Source: an uncultured Bacilli bacterium
GTDB taxonomy: Bacteria; Bacillota_I; Bacilli_A; RF39; UBA660
NCBI GenBank assembly: GCA_944363925.1
Contig: CALVVS010000007.1
Coordinates: 1 to 38,551, forward strand
Direction: 5' to 3'
DNA: 38,551 bases
Positions 25,455 through 34,058 of the stretch are shown here, in pieces. A program made the translations under genes and the position numbers. Within the stretch, counting starts at the first letter, position 1; each line of letters starts with the position of its first letter. A model generated the notes under the pieces. That model did no database searches. It had not been told where the DNA came from and saw nothing but the letters and a program-made list of their open reading frames with translations.

Positions 25455-25948
25455 ACCCTAGCCTCCTGTTCTTGATCATCACTAAAATTATAAATTCGCT
25501 CACCTTTTGTATAAACCGGTACTTTAAATGCGCCAACAATAGGTAAATCAACATAAATATAGCTAGTAAGTGCATAATTATAATATATTGGCTGTCTATC
25601 ACCATTAGTCCTATCAGCCTCTTGCGAACCACGATCATCATAGTAGTAATATACACAGTAAAGATGTTTAGCATCCTTAGCTCTATATAAAGTACCACCA
25701 TTCATCACCTCAGGACAATCAGCTTGTCCTGTTGGACTATAAGTATAACCAATAGACGTCAAAAATTGCTCCATTTCTTCCTCAGCTAAACTATTATAAC
25801 CTTCAAACTTGTCTATCATATAAAGTAATCTTTCATTTACCTTAAAAGCCTTATAATAACTAATAGTCGCTGAAAGAAGGCCAAACACAATTATAATAAA
25901 TAATATAATCATATTGTATAAAAATACACTACCTATTCCTTCCCGCAT
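25451..25948 (-). CDS. Minor pilin-like protein
   Basis: A 165-aa protein: leader MREGIGSVFLYN, one hydrophobic helix (about residues 10-30), charged helix (KAFKVNERLLYMIDKF), and an ectodomain with two Cys (QADCPEV, LYCVYYYY) ending in IYVDLPIVGAFKVPVYTKGERIYNF. It is paralogous to 24978-25454. Its stop shares four bases (ATGA) with the next start. It lies just downstream of the hairpin that follows the main pilin gene, which would lower its expression relative to the pilin. Confidence 0.68.
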   Translation of the reverse strand: MREGIGSVFLYNMIILFIIIVFGLLSATISYYKAFKVNERLLYMIDKFEGYNSLAEEEMEQFLTSIGYTYSPTGQADCPEVMNGGTLYRAKDAKHLYCVYYYYDDRGSQEADRTNGDRQPIYYNYALTSYIYVDLPIVGAFKVPVYTKGERIYNFSDDQEQEARV

Positions 25949-25974
25949 TTTATCTCACCGCCTCATTATTCAAT

Positions 25975-26005
25975 AAAAGCCTGCTTCCAAAAAAAGCAAG
26001 CTTTT
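25975..26005 (-). terminator. Hairpin after the pilin gene, likely partial terminator
   Basis: On the minus strand AAAAGCTTGCTT and AAGCAGGCTTTT form a 12-base stem with one G-U pair around a 7-base loop, followed by TTATTG. It begins 8 bases after the pilin stop, and the minor pilin genes continue after it. It would let the pilin be made in excess, and could also protect the short pilin mRNA. Confidence 0.7.
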
Positions 26006-26013
26006 TTATAAAA

Positions 26014-26244
26014 CTACTCAGTAGCACAACTCTTTGCACCAGCATCTTGCCAACATTTCTGATAAGTACTACCAGCATTTTTACAACCAGTAGACCCCCA
26101 ATATCCTCCAGAATCAGTACAGCACGCTCTACAAGCAGTATTACTCATCAAACTATTGACAAGTGGTGTAACAACGGCAACAATGACACCAATTAAGATA
26201 ATAGCAACAACTGTTAAGTTTGCTTCTCCTGCTGCTTCTTTCAT
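26014..26244 (-). CDS. Tad/Flp-like major pilin, Cys-rich
   Basis: A 76-aa protein, the size of Flp pilins: short leader MKEAAGEANL, hydrophobic helix (about residues 10-32), then a compact exported tail with six Cys (38, 41, 42, 54, 64, 73), enough for three disulfides. A Gly6/Glu7 pair could be the prepilin cleavage site, but the usual Glu at position five of the mature chain is not evident. The gene sits directly after tadA-tadB-tadC and is followed by a hairpin. A strong ribosome site (AGGTGAT) and an extended -10 (26272-26280) fit high expression. Cys-rich Flp-like tails are unusual. Confidence 0.75.
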   Translation of the reverse strand: MKEAAGEANLTVVAIILIGVIVAVVTPLVNSLMSNTACRACCTDSGGYWGSTGCKNAGSTYQKCWQDAGAKSCATE

Positions 26245-26271
26245 TAAATATCACCTACCCTCCTATTTTTA

Positions 26272-26280
26272 ATTATAACA
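26272..26280 (-). promoter_or_regulatory. Extended -10 promoter of the pilin gene
   Basis: On the minus strand TGTTATAAT, 27 bases before the pilin start codon and inside the 59-base gap after tadC. The -35 region is poor, so confidence is modest. Confidence 0.5.
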
Positions 26281-26303
26281 CAATTTATCTAAATTGACTA
26301 TAC

Positions 26304-27098
26304 TTAATAACTCATCATCATCATCATTGACAAAAGTAAGAAACCAAGTATACCTCCACCAGTTCCAAAAAGCATCATCATCGTTTTATTTTCCATCTTT
26401 TCCAAACGTTCTTTATACTTTTGCTCACGGGCCTTATTCTGTAAAGTAGAAATTGTTCTTGAAAACATAAGTAACTGTTCCTGCTTATTTTCCTGGCTAC
26501 CTAAACCAAGTCTGTATAAAAGCCTCATCATCCTCATCGAATCACGAACTGGATATTGATGTGCAAAATCCATATAAGGCTGTACTGATGAATCACCCGC
26601 ATCAATCTTTGCCACAAGCTCCCTAAGACCTGACTTAAATAATTCCGGCGCCGTATCAATTGAACGCGCAAGGGCAACTGGAACTGTATAATGTTGAACT
26701 AAAATTTCTAGTCCCTTTAAATAGTATGGAAGAAGTAAATTAATTTTATGCAAATTTTGCTTATAATAACTGCTAAGCTGCATATAAGGTAATTTGAAAA
26801 AACCAAAACCAATTAATAAAGAAAGTAATATATAAGCAAATGATAATTGCTGTAAAAATATAAATAAACAAAATATAATTCCGACAATACCATTACGTAC
26901 TCTAAGACCATACATCTTATTTACATCAATATCACTACCATATTTTATCCTAAGCAAAAACTCATAATCATCTTCCATTAAAACCCTAAAATAAGGTTCA
27001 GTCTCTTTAATGAATTTGTTAGAACTAAAATGATTATTAACTTCAAGTATAAATATCACAATAATTGCAATCAATATAAACATTATACCTATACTCAT
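26304..27098 (-). CDS. tadC: TadC-like pilus assembly membrane protein
   Basis: A 264-aa protein with T2SSF layout: an N-terminal helix (about residues 2-20), a helix pair (about 75-105), a cytoplasmic helical domain with LLPYYLKGLEILVQHYTVPVALARSID in sequence, DSMRMMRLLYRLGLGSQE, and a C-terminal helix ending MMMMMSY. Together with the preceding gene it forms the usual TadB-TadC pair of the inner-membrane platform. I start at the ATG at 27098, one base after the tadB stop and with GGGGG nine bases upstream. A longer form starting at 27137 would overlap tadB by 38 bases. Confidence 0.8.
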   Translation of the reverse strand: MSIGIMFILIAIIVIFILEVNNHFSSNKFIKETEPYFRVLMEDDYEFLLRIKYGSDIDVNKMYGLRVRNGIVGIIFCLFIFLQQLSFAYILLSLLIGFGFFKLPYMQLSSYYKQNLHKINLLLPYYLKGLEILVQHYTVPVALARSIDTAPELFKSGLRELVAKIDAGDSSVQPYMDFAHQYPVRDSMRMMRLLYRLGLGSQENKQEQLLMFSRTISTLQNKAREQKYKERLEKMENKTMMMLFGTGGGILGFLLLSMMMMMSY

Positions 27099-27099
27099 A

Positions 27100-28005
27100 T
27101 TACTCAGCCCCCACATCTTCATTATAATATTTTTCACCAGATAAGATAAAGAAAGTATTAAGCCATATTATTCCGTGTAATAATACCTGTACCCACCAGT
27201 TAGTAAGCATCTCATTATAAGTTTCCATACCAAGCATAAACTGTACAAGCATTACCATCAAATAAAGTATAATACCAAATTGTAAAAACTTCTTGTGGAA
27301 AGTCGCTCTATCAATTCTATCACGGTAAACACTTTCAACCAGCATATCTATATCCTGACTCATATTTTCCAAAGATTCACCGGCATCCCTAGAACCTTCC
27401 TTAGTAATTTGTAAAAACAATTGATGCATATTTCTCACAATATAGAAATCATATTTTGAATTCATATAATTTATAGATTGATCAATAGTACCATTTTCAT
27501 AAGCCATATCAATCATCATCTTTACATCAGACTTAACAGGATCTTCAAGCACATTTGAAGCATATACTCCCTCTAAAGCCTTAACAAAAGATTGTGTTGT
27601 TGCAAATTCCATTATTGTATTTGTTGTATAAACTTGTATCTGTTCAAATATAAACTCACTATAAAGTCTTTTACATCTTAAATATGTCAAATATGGAATA
27701 ACAGCCACAGCCAAAACAGAATAAATAATCGACACAACAATATTATAAAAATATAAATAAGTAATTACTGCTGCACCAACAGCAAATACCACTATTTGAA
27801 TCGCATATTGTCTTGGAGTATACTCCTGACCAAGCTCCTTAATCTTTTCTCTAATTACCCTAAATGAATAAGGAGCATACTTTTCATAAACTACACCAAG
27901 TTTCTTATTAATAAATTTATAAACATTATTACTGTTACTATTATTACGATATAAAACAATAAATATAGCAATAATCGTAACAATCAAAAGAATAACAAAA
28001 GTCAT
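27100..28005 (-). CDS. tadB: TadB-like pilus assembly membrane protein
   Basis: A 301-aa T2SSF-type protein. An N-terminal helix (about residues 3-19), a helix pair (about 70-105), a cytoplasmic domain with QVYTTNTIMEFATTQSFVKALEGVY, split here by length, then TKEGSRDAGESLENMSQDIDML, and two C-terminal helices (about 245-262 and 275-290). It serves with TadC as the membrane platform on which TadA drives pilin insertion. Strong AGGAGGG before the ATG; 11 bases after tadA. Confidence 0.82.
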   Translation of the reverse strand: MTFVILLIVTIIAIFIVLYRNNSNSNNVYKFINKKLGVVYEKYAPYSFRVIREKIKELGQEYTPRQYAIQIVVFAVGAAVITYLYFYNIVVSIIYSVLAVAVIPYLTYLRCKRLYSEFIFEQIQVYTTNTIMEFATTQSFVKALEGVYASNVLEDPVKSDVKMMIDMAYENGTIDQSINYMNSKYDFYIVRNMHQLFLQITKEGSRDAGESLENMSQDIDMLVESVYRDRIDRATFHKKFLQFGIILYLMVMLVQFMLGMETYNEMLTNWWVQVLLHGIIWLNTFFILSGEKYYNEDVGAE

Positions 28006-28016
28006 AGTACCCTCCT

Positions 28017-29351
28017 TTACTCAAATAAATTTTCCACTGATTTTTCAGCCCCTGGCAAAGGTGCATTAGAACCAATATTACTAGAGTTAACTGTAGAATT
28101 ATTAACTCCAAAATTACTATTTTGTACTGTCACATTTTCACTAAAATTATTAACACCTAAATCAGAAGAATTCGGTGTAACACTACCCAAATTAGAAACA
28201 TTTGGCGCAGCATTAGTTAAATTAACATTAGAATTACTGTCTACCTTTTCCGCATTACTCTTAAGTGATTCCCCATCAGTATAAGTATCACCAGCCATAT
28301 TCTGAAGTTCTTTTGGTAAGAACACACCCTGCACCTCCAAATAATCAATCAAATAAGGACTAGGATTATTTCTTATAATCTTACCATCCGCACCTTTTCT
28401 ATAAATAACATTGTGTTTAGCTTCGTTAGTATCATTAGTTACATAAAACTCTGTAACCTCTGCAATCTCTCTTTTAAAATTGTGCGTTGCTTTATCAGTA
28501 TAACCTCGAATATAAACACCGAGCTGAATATATCTACAAATTGAACTCATAAACTGATCCAAATCTTGATTAGTCTCAAGTAAGCTATATAAACGGTTTG
28601 GAATAGATGAAGCCTTATCCGCATGGATAGTTGATAAAATATAATGTCCAGAAGAAATAGAGTTACGAACCGCAAGTACCGCTTCCGCACTACGAACTTC
28701 CGAAAGTAAAATCCATTTCGGATTTTGACGCATGCAAGCCTCCAAAATATCCGTATAAGAAGCAATATTGTTTGTTTTCATCGAAACTATATCTCGGTGT
28801 GGAAATATCTTATCCAAATGTAATTCCAAAGTATCCTCAATAGTAATTATTTTCTCATCTTCTGCAATCTTAGATGCCAAATACTTAATAAACTCTGTCT
28901 TACCAGAACCAGTTTCACCACAGGCAATAATATTACAGTGACCAAGCACACATTGCTCTAAAAAATCAATAACATCTAATTCAACATATTTATCCGCAAC
29001 TATTTTGTCCTTTTGTAATCGAATTTTCGCTGGTGTCTTACGGACAACACATGCAATTCCGTTTTGAGCAATAGTCGGATGGATAAAAGCTAAACGTAAC
29101 TCCGCACTTTCCGCATCCAGAAATGGATGAGCCATGTTAAAAGTCTTACCCATAACATTTGAACATTGAAACGCTAGCTTTTCCATAAATGCATCATTGA
29201 TAGCCGGATTTTCAATTCTAAATATTCCTTTAGATAATGTTTTTAAATGTATTTGCCCACCATTATCATAAGAAATATCAGTTATATCATCATCAGCCAA
29301 ATATGGTTTCAAATGACCAAAATCAATTTGATCAAAAACATTATTATTCAT
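28017..29351 (-). CDS. tadA: TadA/CpaF-type pilus assembly ATPase
   Basis: A 444-aa secretion ATPase of the VirB11/TadA type. An N-terminal domain (1-120) precedes Walker A GETGSGKT (145-152), the Asp box ITIEDTLEL (169-177), a Walker B-like WILLSEVR (213-220) with the catalytic Glu, and the His box LSTIHAD (239-245). These hexamers power Tad pilus extension. The last 85 residues form an Asn/Ser-rich, low-complexity tail (VNLTNAAPNVSNLGSV and similar), which is not usual for TadA. It is the only VirB11-type ATPase in the window; none lies in the T4SS operon. One-base gap after cpaB; GGAGTC ahead of the ATG. Confidence 0.9.
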   Translation of the reverse strand: MNNNVFDQIDFGHLKPYLADDDITDISYDNGGQIHLKTLSKGIFRIENPAINDAFMEKLAFQCSNVMGKTFNMAHPFLDAESAELRLAFIHPTIAQNGIACVVRKTPAKIRLQKDKIVADKYVELDVIDFLEQCVLGHCNIIACGETGSGKTEFIKYLASKIAEDEKIITIEDTLELHLDKIFPHRDIVSMKTNNIASYTDILEACMRQNPKWILLSEVRSAEAVLAVRNSISSGHYILSTIHADKASSIPNRLYSLLETNQDLDQFMSSICRYIQLGVYIRGYTDKATHNFKREIAEVTEFYVTNDTNEAKHNVIYRKGADGKIIRNNPSPYLIDYLEVQGVFLPKELQNMAGDTYTDGESLKSNAEKVDSNSNVNLTNAAPNVSNLGSVTPNSSDLGVNNFSENVTVQNSNFGVNNSTVNSSNIGSNAPLPGAEKSVENLFE

Positions 29352-29352
29352 A

Positions 29353-30405
29353 CTATGACTCCGAATTAGTTGAATTAGTCATTGGAATATCAATTGTAAG
29401 TGAATGAGCTGTACCATCTTGTTCCTGAACAGTTGCTGTCAAAGTACCTTTAGCTGTATAAACAAGCTCTTGCTTAGTACCAGTAACTGTTTGAGATTTT
29501 CCATTATCTTTAACATAAGTACAAGTATAAGTACTACCGCAACCCTCTGGGAAAGTAATCGTTACTGTATTCCTTGTTCCACCAGTTTCACTAACAGTTG
29601 GTACTAATGGATCAGTTGCCGTATCATCCGCAATTGGAATATTAACTGAATGTGCATCAATATAATCTACAAGTTGCTGCGTAGAAACTTGTGTAGCCCC
29701 TTCAGTATCAACCGTTCCACCATGTGGTACCGGATAAAGTTCAACACCTAAAGAACCCATATAAGAAGCTTTTTTAAGCATTAAATACAAGTCAGTCTTT
29801 AAACCAAAAATCATCATAGATGGTGTTCTTTGATCACTAGTATCCTCAAACACCGCACGTCCAGAAGAATCTTTAACCGCTAAAACTTCGATATTTTCAA
29901 TAAGTTTTCCAATCATGATTTTCTCGTCACGGCCATCTCCAACCTTCATGTAAATATCTATCTTGTTACCAGGAAAAATTGAATTACCATAAGTACTTTC
30001 CATATCAACTGGAAAATTGTAAACTACTTCTCCAGATTTAACTTTTGCAAAAGCCGCATCAGGAAGCTCATCCTCAGAAATTACTGTATCCGTATAAAAC
30101 ATACTTCCTTCAGGAATAACTGAGTTAACATTTGAATACATACCAACTATTTGTGACCTAGATCTAATAACATTATCACTAAGTGAAACATTTGGCATAT
30201 CAATTAATTCAACCATATCATCTGTTATTTCAGTTCTTGGCTGAATAGTTTGCGTTGCAACTGGAATTTGAATTGGTTCCACTGCTCTGTTGATTTGTGT
30301 ACTATAACCAACATAAAGTAAAATCAAAATTATAATAACTCCAATAATCGTCACCATATTTTTGTTTTTCAAAAACCTTTTGGCCGAAGCCACTAAATTA
30401 TTCAT
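29353..30405 (-). CDS. cpaB: CpaB/RcpC-like SAF-domain pilus protein
   Basis: A 350-aa protein: one membrane helix (about residues 18-36), a SAF domain (about 46-110, with IPVATQTIQPRTEITDDMVE and NSVIPEGSMFYTDTVI), and a second region typical of CpaB (FPVDMESTYGNSIFPGNKIDIYM, then KLIENIEVLAVKD). A C-terminal beta-rich extension (about 275-345, one disulfide-like CGSTYTC) looks Ig-like. CpaB/RcpC is a periplasmic or wall-side Tad component. It stands right before tadA, as in other Tad loci. GAGAGGA before the ATG. Confidence 0.82.
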   Translation of the reverse strand: MNNLVASAKRFLKNKNMVTIIGVIIILILLYVGYSTQINRAVEPIQIPVATQTIQPRTEITDDMVELIDMPNVSLSDNVIRSRSQIVGMYSNVNSVIPEGSMFYTDTVISEDELPDAAFAKVKSGEVVYNFPVDMESTYGNSIFPGNKIDIYMKVGDGRDEKIMIGKLIENIEVLAVKDSSGRAVFEDTSDQRTPSMMIFGLKTDLYLMLKKASYMGSLGVELYPVPHGGTVDTEGATQVSTQQLVDYIDAHSVNIPIADDTATDPLVPTVSETGGTRNTVTITFPEGCGSTYTCTYVKDNGKSQTVTGTKQELVYTAKGTLTATVQEQDGTAHSLTIDIPMTNSTNSES

Positions 30406-30431
30406 AAACTCATCCTCTCTCTTCTTTTATT

Positions 30432-30833
30432 CTAATAAGGAACTTCTAAAATGGCATCAATTCTATTTTGTAAATCAAATGTCATTTCCGTCCTACCACC
30501 AACACCGGCTACTCCACTTTGTACACTAAGACTTACTTTCGGTGGGCTTTCATTTATATCATAAAACTTTATTACATAATTTCTAGTTGTACTCGCACTT
30601 TCTGCATACCTTCTAATAAAGTTTTCAACAAATTTCTCACGGTAAATTCTAATCGTTCCGTTAGTTCTATAAGAAGCATAATCAAATGCATCCCACATTG
30701 CTGCCTCCGTGACCTCTTTTAAAAGCTGTGAATTGTGTTCATCTGTATTAGTTAAATTTTGGAATAAAACAATGAAGAAAATAGATAAAATTCCAAGACC
30801 AACTACAAATATACCCCAAAATGATTCCTTCAT
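30432..30833 (-). CDS. TadE-like/pilin-like single-helix protein
   Basis: A 133-aa protein with leader MKESFWG, one hydrophobic helix (about residues 8-27) and an exported domain with LLKEVTEAAMWDAFDYASYR and a C-terminal TFDLQNRIDAILEVPY. The short MKE leader and single helix resemble the pilin and minor pilins nearby. The Tad locus position between the thioester protein and cpaB suggests a minor pilin or TadE/TadF counterpart. Strong GGGGGTGAT upstream. Family not confidently named. Confidence 0.6.
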   Translation of the reverse strand: MKESFWGIFVVGLGILSIFFIVLFQNLTNTDEHNSQLLKEVTEAAMWDAFDYASYRTNGTIRIYREKFVENFIRRYAESASTTRNYVIKFYDINESPPKVSLSVQSGVAGVGGRTEMTFDLQNRIDAILEVPY

Positions 30834-30846
30834 GTTTTATCACCCC

Positions 30847-33387
30847 CTAAACATCTTTATCACAAGTGTAAAAATCAGATTTACCTGCACCTGCACACTC
30901 ACCAGTAACATCTACCTGAGTATTCAAAAATTTACTAATACATTTCCGACCATTCTCTAAACAATTTAAATTAAAATCATCATATTTATTTTTATCATTA
31001 TAATTTCTAATTGATTTAATTGTAGAAGTATCTAAAGTAACTTCATATAAAACATGACTATCACTATAAACCTTTGAACCATCTTTTTTCCCTTGACTTT
31101 TCTCTCTTGTAATATAATTTTTAACCGTTAAATTATCATACTTACAGCTATATACACCATTTGAATAACTACACCAGTTAGAACCTGTATCTCTTTTATC
31201 AGCTGCTTGTCCAGGAAATGGATCCTCTAAATCAATTGTTCTATAAATAACATCTACACCACCAGGTCCAGGACAATAAGGTTCCCCATTAATCGTTGGC
31301 ATTGGTGCACACTCACCGCTAGGACAGCATCCATAAGGGCACTCACTTTCAGGACAAACAGGATCTGTCTCATTACCCTTTAAACATTTTCCAGTCTCTG
31401 GGTTATATTTTGTACCAGCTGGACAGCATGCCTTAGTCACGGGATTCCAATCAACTCCAAGCTTTTTAGCATCCTCTTCAGTTTTACAATCATCATCTTC
31501 TGAAGGCTCACCTTCACAATTTCCAGTTGATGGATTATATTTTGTACCTGCCGGACAACATGCTTTCATATTAGGATTCCAATCTAATCCTAATCTATCT
31601 GCATCCTCTTCAGTATCGCAGTCATCACTAGGTCCACTATCACATTTCCCTGTCTCAGCATTATAAGTCGTTCCAGGTGGACAACAATAACCACCCTTAC
31701 TGTTCCAATCAAGGCCTAATTCTTTAGCATCCGCTGCCGTCTTACATCCATCACCAGGACCATCAGGATCATACGAAGTCAAAATCTCACAAGAATACTC
31801 ATCAGTTGGATCACCTAAAATGGAACTTTTAGCAATGCAGCTGCCACCACTACCACCATTACCTTTAGAAGTAGCTAAATATCCACTATTATTTGCCGCA
31901 CTACTAATCTTTGCATTAGCCGGCAAATCATAAGCAAATTGAATATCTGCTGCTTTTGCCCTAGTCGCATCTATTTTCACACCATGATTTTCAAATGAAA
32001 CAGGTAAATTAGCTATGCCAACATCTTTATATCCAGATGAATCTGGCTTATGCATAGAAAGTCCATCACTTAATCTAATATAACGATAATAATTTTCTGG
32101 CAACTTGTACTTAGTCGTATTTTCCATAGTAAGTTGAACAGTCTTTCCAGAAGTCGTCATACCTGATTTATATTCTAAAAGTGGATTACGAGCATACACA
32201 CTATATAACTGCATTTCATCAGGTTCATCCATACTATATTTACTATCTTCATACGTTTCCGTATATCTAAACCACATCGTTCCCATATCCGAAGCAAAGC
32301 TTCGCTTTTTACTGCTTTCATAACTAGATAAAGCTGCCCTTTGTCTAGCAATAAATGAAGCTGTGCTTTCCTTTTCGCCTTGAACTAAATTAGTTCTGCA
32401 CTCCCTTTTCCTATACACCTTAAATGGTTTCATATTAGGAATCGAAGTAGCTCCAAAATGACTTAAATTTGCTATTTCATATTGTTCAGGATTTAAAATA
32501 AAATATCTACCAGGTTCAACATAAATTTTGTCATCCGCATTTGGAAAATAAACCGAAAATTCCTCACGACAAAGTACATTACCACCCTCATAGAAATATC
32601 CAGCAATATTACTATTATCTGATGCCGTACTAGCTATTATTCCATTCCAATTGCTTGTATCTTTTATCGTATAAGCTAAATTATCCGCATTCGTATTCTC
32701 ACATGTCGCACATGAAGCCTGATATGAATAATCATATTCTAGTTTCATAACGTCAAATTCCATTAATGGCTGATTAGCTCCACTAACCCACACTGTTCCT
32801 TCACCTGTATATACTAATTTATTAGCCTGATAATATTGTTTAGCTGCCGCATATAATTGCTGTTCATATACAGTATTAGAATACATACAATCTCCACTTT
32901 TACAAGGAAATAATGATGGATTATTCCAAGCTTCAATCCAAAAATCATCCGTCCCACTAGTCCAATGAAAATATTTATTCATTGTATTCCAAATTAAAGC
33001 TTGTCCAAAAAAATATCTTTGTTCATCAGTCAAATCTTGTCTCTCTTTATATAAATAATCACTATATAATGATACTTCATTTAATAATTCTTGCGCTTGC
33101 GTCTCATTTAAACCCTGCTGCTTAAAATAAGTTAAAGCATCCATCGAACTCATAGTAAGACCGCTTTTAAAACGTTTAGTATAATCGGCACAAAAAGCAA
33201 TTCGTCCATTAACTGTTAAAATACCTTCTTTCCATCTTTTGCCACTACTAAGTATATAAACAGAAGCCCCAGAACTTCTATTACCACTTACTCCAGTCGC
33301 CGCTTCCACTTTATTTGAACCTAAAAACATCGCAAAATTTATAGCTAAAAATACCGTTAACAATAAAAATATTTTTTTTCGCTTCAT
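30847..33387 (-). CDS. Secreted thioester-domain adhesin with Cys-rich repeats
   Basis: An 846-aa secreted protein, the largest here. After a signal peptide (1-30) comes a domain with Cys66 in RIAFCADYTKR and Gln129 in RYFFGQALIW, the spacing and context of thioester domains (TED), where Cys and Gln form an internal thioester that binds host amines covalently. A middle beta-rich region (about 205-500) is followed by three Cys-rich repeats (548-668), a further Cys cluster (CPESECPYGCCPSGEC) and a C-terminal domain (715-846). There is no LPXTG motif and no C-terminal helix, so attachment must be by another route, perhaps through the pilus. ATGA overlap with the preceding gene. An adhesin carried by or with the Tad pilus is the best inference. 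Confidence 0.78.
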   Translation of the reverse strand: MKRKKIFLLLTVFLAINFAMFLGSNKVEAATGVSGNRSSGASVYILSSGKRWKEGILTVNGRIAFCADYTKRFKSGLTMSSMDALTYFKQQGLNETQAQELLNEVSLYSDYLYKERQDLTDEQRYFFGQALIWNTMNKYFHWTSGTDDFWIEAWNNPSLFPCKSGDCMYSNTVYEQQLYAAAKQYYQANKLVYTGEGTVWVSGANQPLMEFDVMKLEYDYSYQASCATCENTNADNLAYTIKDTSNWNGIIASTASDNSNIAGYFYEGGNVLCREEFSVYFPNADDKIYVEPGRYFILNPEQYEIANLSHFGATSIPNMKPFKVYRKRECRTNLVQGEKESTASFIARQRAALSSYESSKKRSFASDMGTMWFRYTETYEDSKYSMDEPDEMQLYSVYARNPLLEYKSGMTTSGKTVQLTMENTTKYKLPENYYRYIRLSDGLSMHKPDSSGYKDVGIANLPVSFENHGVKIDATRAKAADIQFAYDLPANAKISSAANNSGYLATSKGNGGSGGSCIAKSSILGDPTDEYSCEILTSYDPDGPGDGCKTAADAKELGLDWNSKGGYCCPPGTTYNAETGKCDSGPSDDCDTEEDADRLGLDWNPNMKACCPAGTKYNPSTGNCEGEPSEDDDCKTEEDAKKLGVDWNPVTKACCPAGTKYNPETGKCLKGNETDPVCPESECPYGCCPSGECAPMPTINGEPYCPGPGGVDVIYRTIDLEDPFPGQAADKRDTGSNWCSYSNGVYSCKYDNLTVKNYITREKSQGKKDGSKVYSDSHVLYEVTLDTSTIKSIRNYNDKNKYDDFNLNCLENGRKCISKFLNTQVDVTGECAGAGKSDFYTCDKDV
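31384..31746 (-). repeat. Three tandem Cys-rich repeats inside the thioester protein
   Basis: Three units of about 35 residues spaced 42-44 apart (548-582, 590-624, 634-668). Each reads roughly C-x5-DA..LG.DWN....CCP.GT.YN..TG.C, with four Cys. Unit two and unit three are the most alike (KACCPAGTKYNP in both). They probably form a rigid disulfide stalk. Confidence 0.85.
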
Positions 33388-34022
33388 CTGCGCACCACCT
33401 TTAAAACTATAAATATAATAAGGATCAATATTCCAATAGCCGACAACACCACATAAACTAAATTATCCATAATCACATCTAATACTGTCGTTTTTAAATC
33501 GTTATCTTCAGCTTTAAATAGTTCCTTACTAGTATTTCCAACTTTAGTTAAAGCATCAATAAACTCTAACTCTGAATAATTACTCGTGTCATACCATATC
33601 GAACAAAGCTCAGAACTCGCATACTTTTGACACTCTTGAAGTACAGAATATTGATTATAATAAGGAAAACTAATATGCTTAGTTAAAAGTACTTCACCTT
33701 TACAATTATTATCGTTAGAATAAATTGTATAATCAGCTTTATTATCCCAAATATAATACTTATGCATAAATTCACTTTGACCAGCAAATCTATTTCCTAA
33801 ATTATCCGTTACATAAATATCGTTTGTTATATTCGAAATATTAACTGTATATTCGGGAGAACTATTTACAATCTTGTAATTATAACTAAATTGCACATTA
33901 CTAGCTAGTCTAGATAACTCAGCTTGCCTTTGATAATCACACTCAGCACGTGTAACCAGTGGTACCATAAACAAACATACAAAAGTAAAAGCTAAATACT
34001 TTATAACAAATTTGACTCGCAT
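33384..34022 (-). CDS. Secreted, C-terminally anchored protein of unknown function
   Basis: A 212-aa protein with a signal peptide (1-27), an extracellular domain with four Cys (ECDYQRQ, NNCKGE, QECQKY, ELCSIW) and a C-terminal membrane helix (about 188-208) before the tail KVVRR. Beta-rich sequence around YTVNISNITNDIYV. No family recognised. It is coupled to the thioester adhesin by an ATGA overlap, so the two may act together, for example as a membrane anchor or chaperone for the adhesin (inference). GGGGAGG before the ATG. Confidence 0.65.
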   Translation of the reverse strand: MRVKFVIKYLAFTFVCLFMVPLVTRAECDYQRQAELSRLASNVQFSYNYKIVNSSPEYTVNISNITNDIYVTDNLGNRFAGQSEFMHKYYIWDNKADYTIYSNDNNCKGEVLLTKHISFPYYNQYSVLQECQKYASSELCSIWYDTSNYSELEFIDALTKVGNTSKELFKAEDNDLKTTVLDVIMDNLVYVVLSAIGILILIIFIVLKVVRR

Positions 34023-34058
34023 ATCCTATCCTCCCCTCTATTATAACACATTATTTTT

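Noticed and set aside
31384-31746. CRISPR-like repeat array
   Set aside because: The repetition is protein-coding, in frame, with a period of about 130 bases and diverged copies; there are no short identical repeats with unique spacers.
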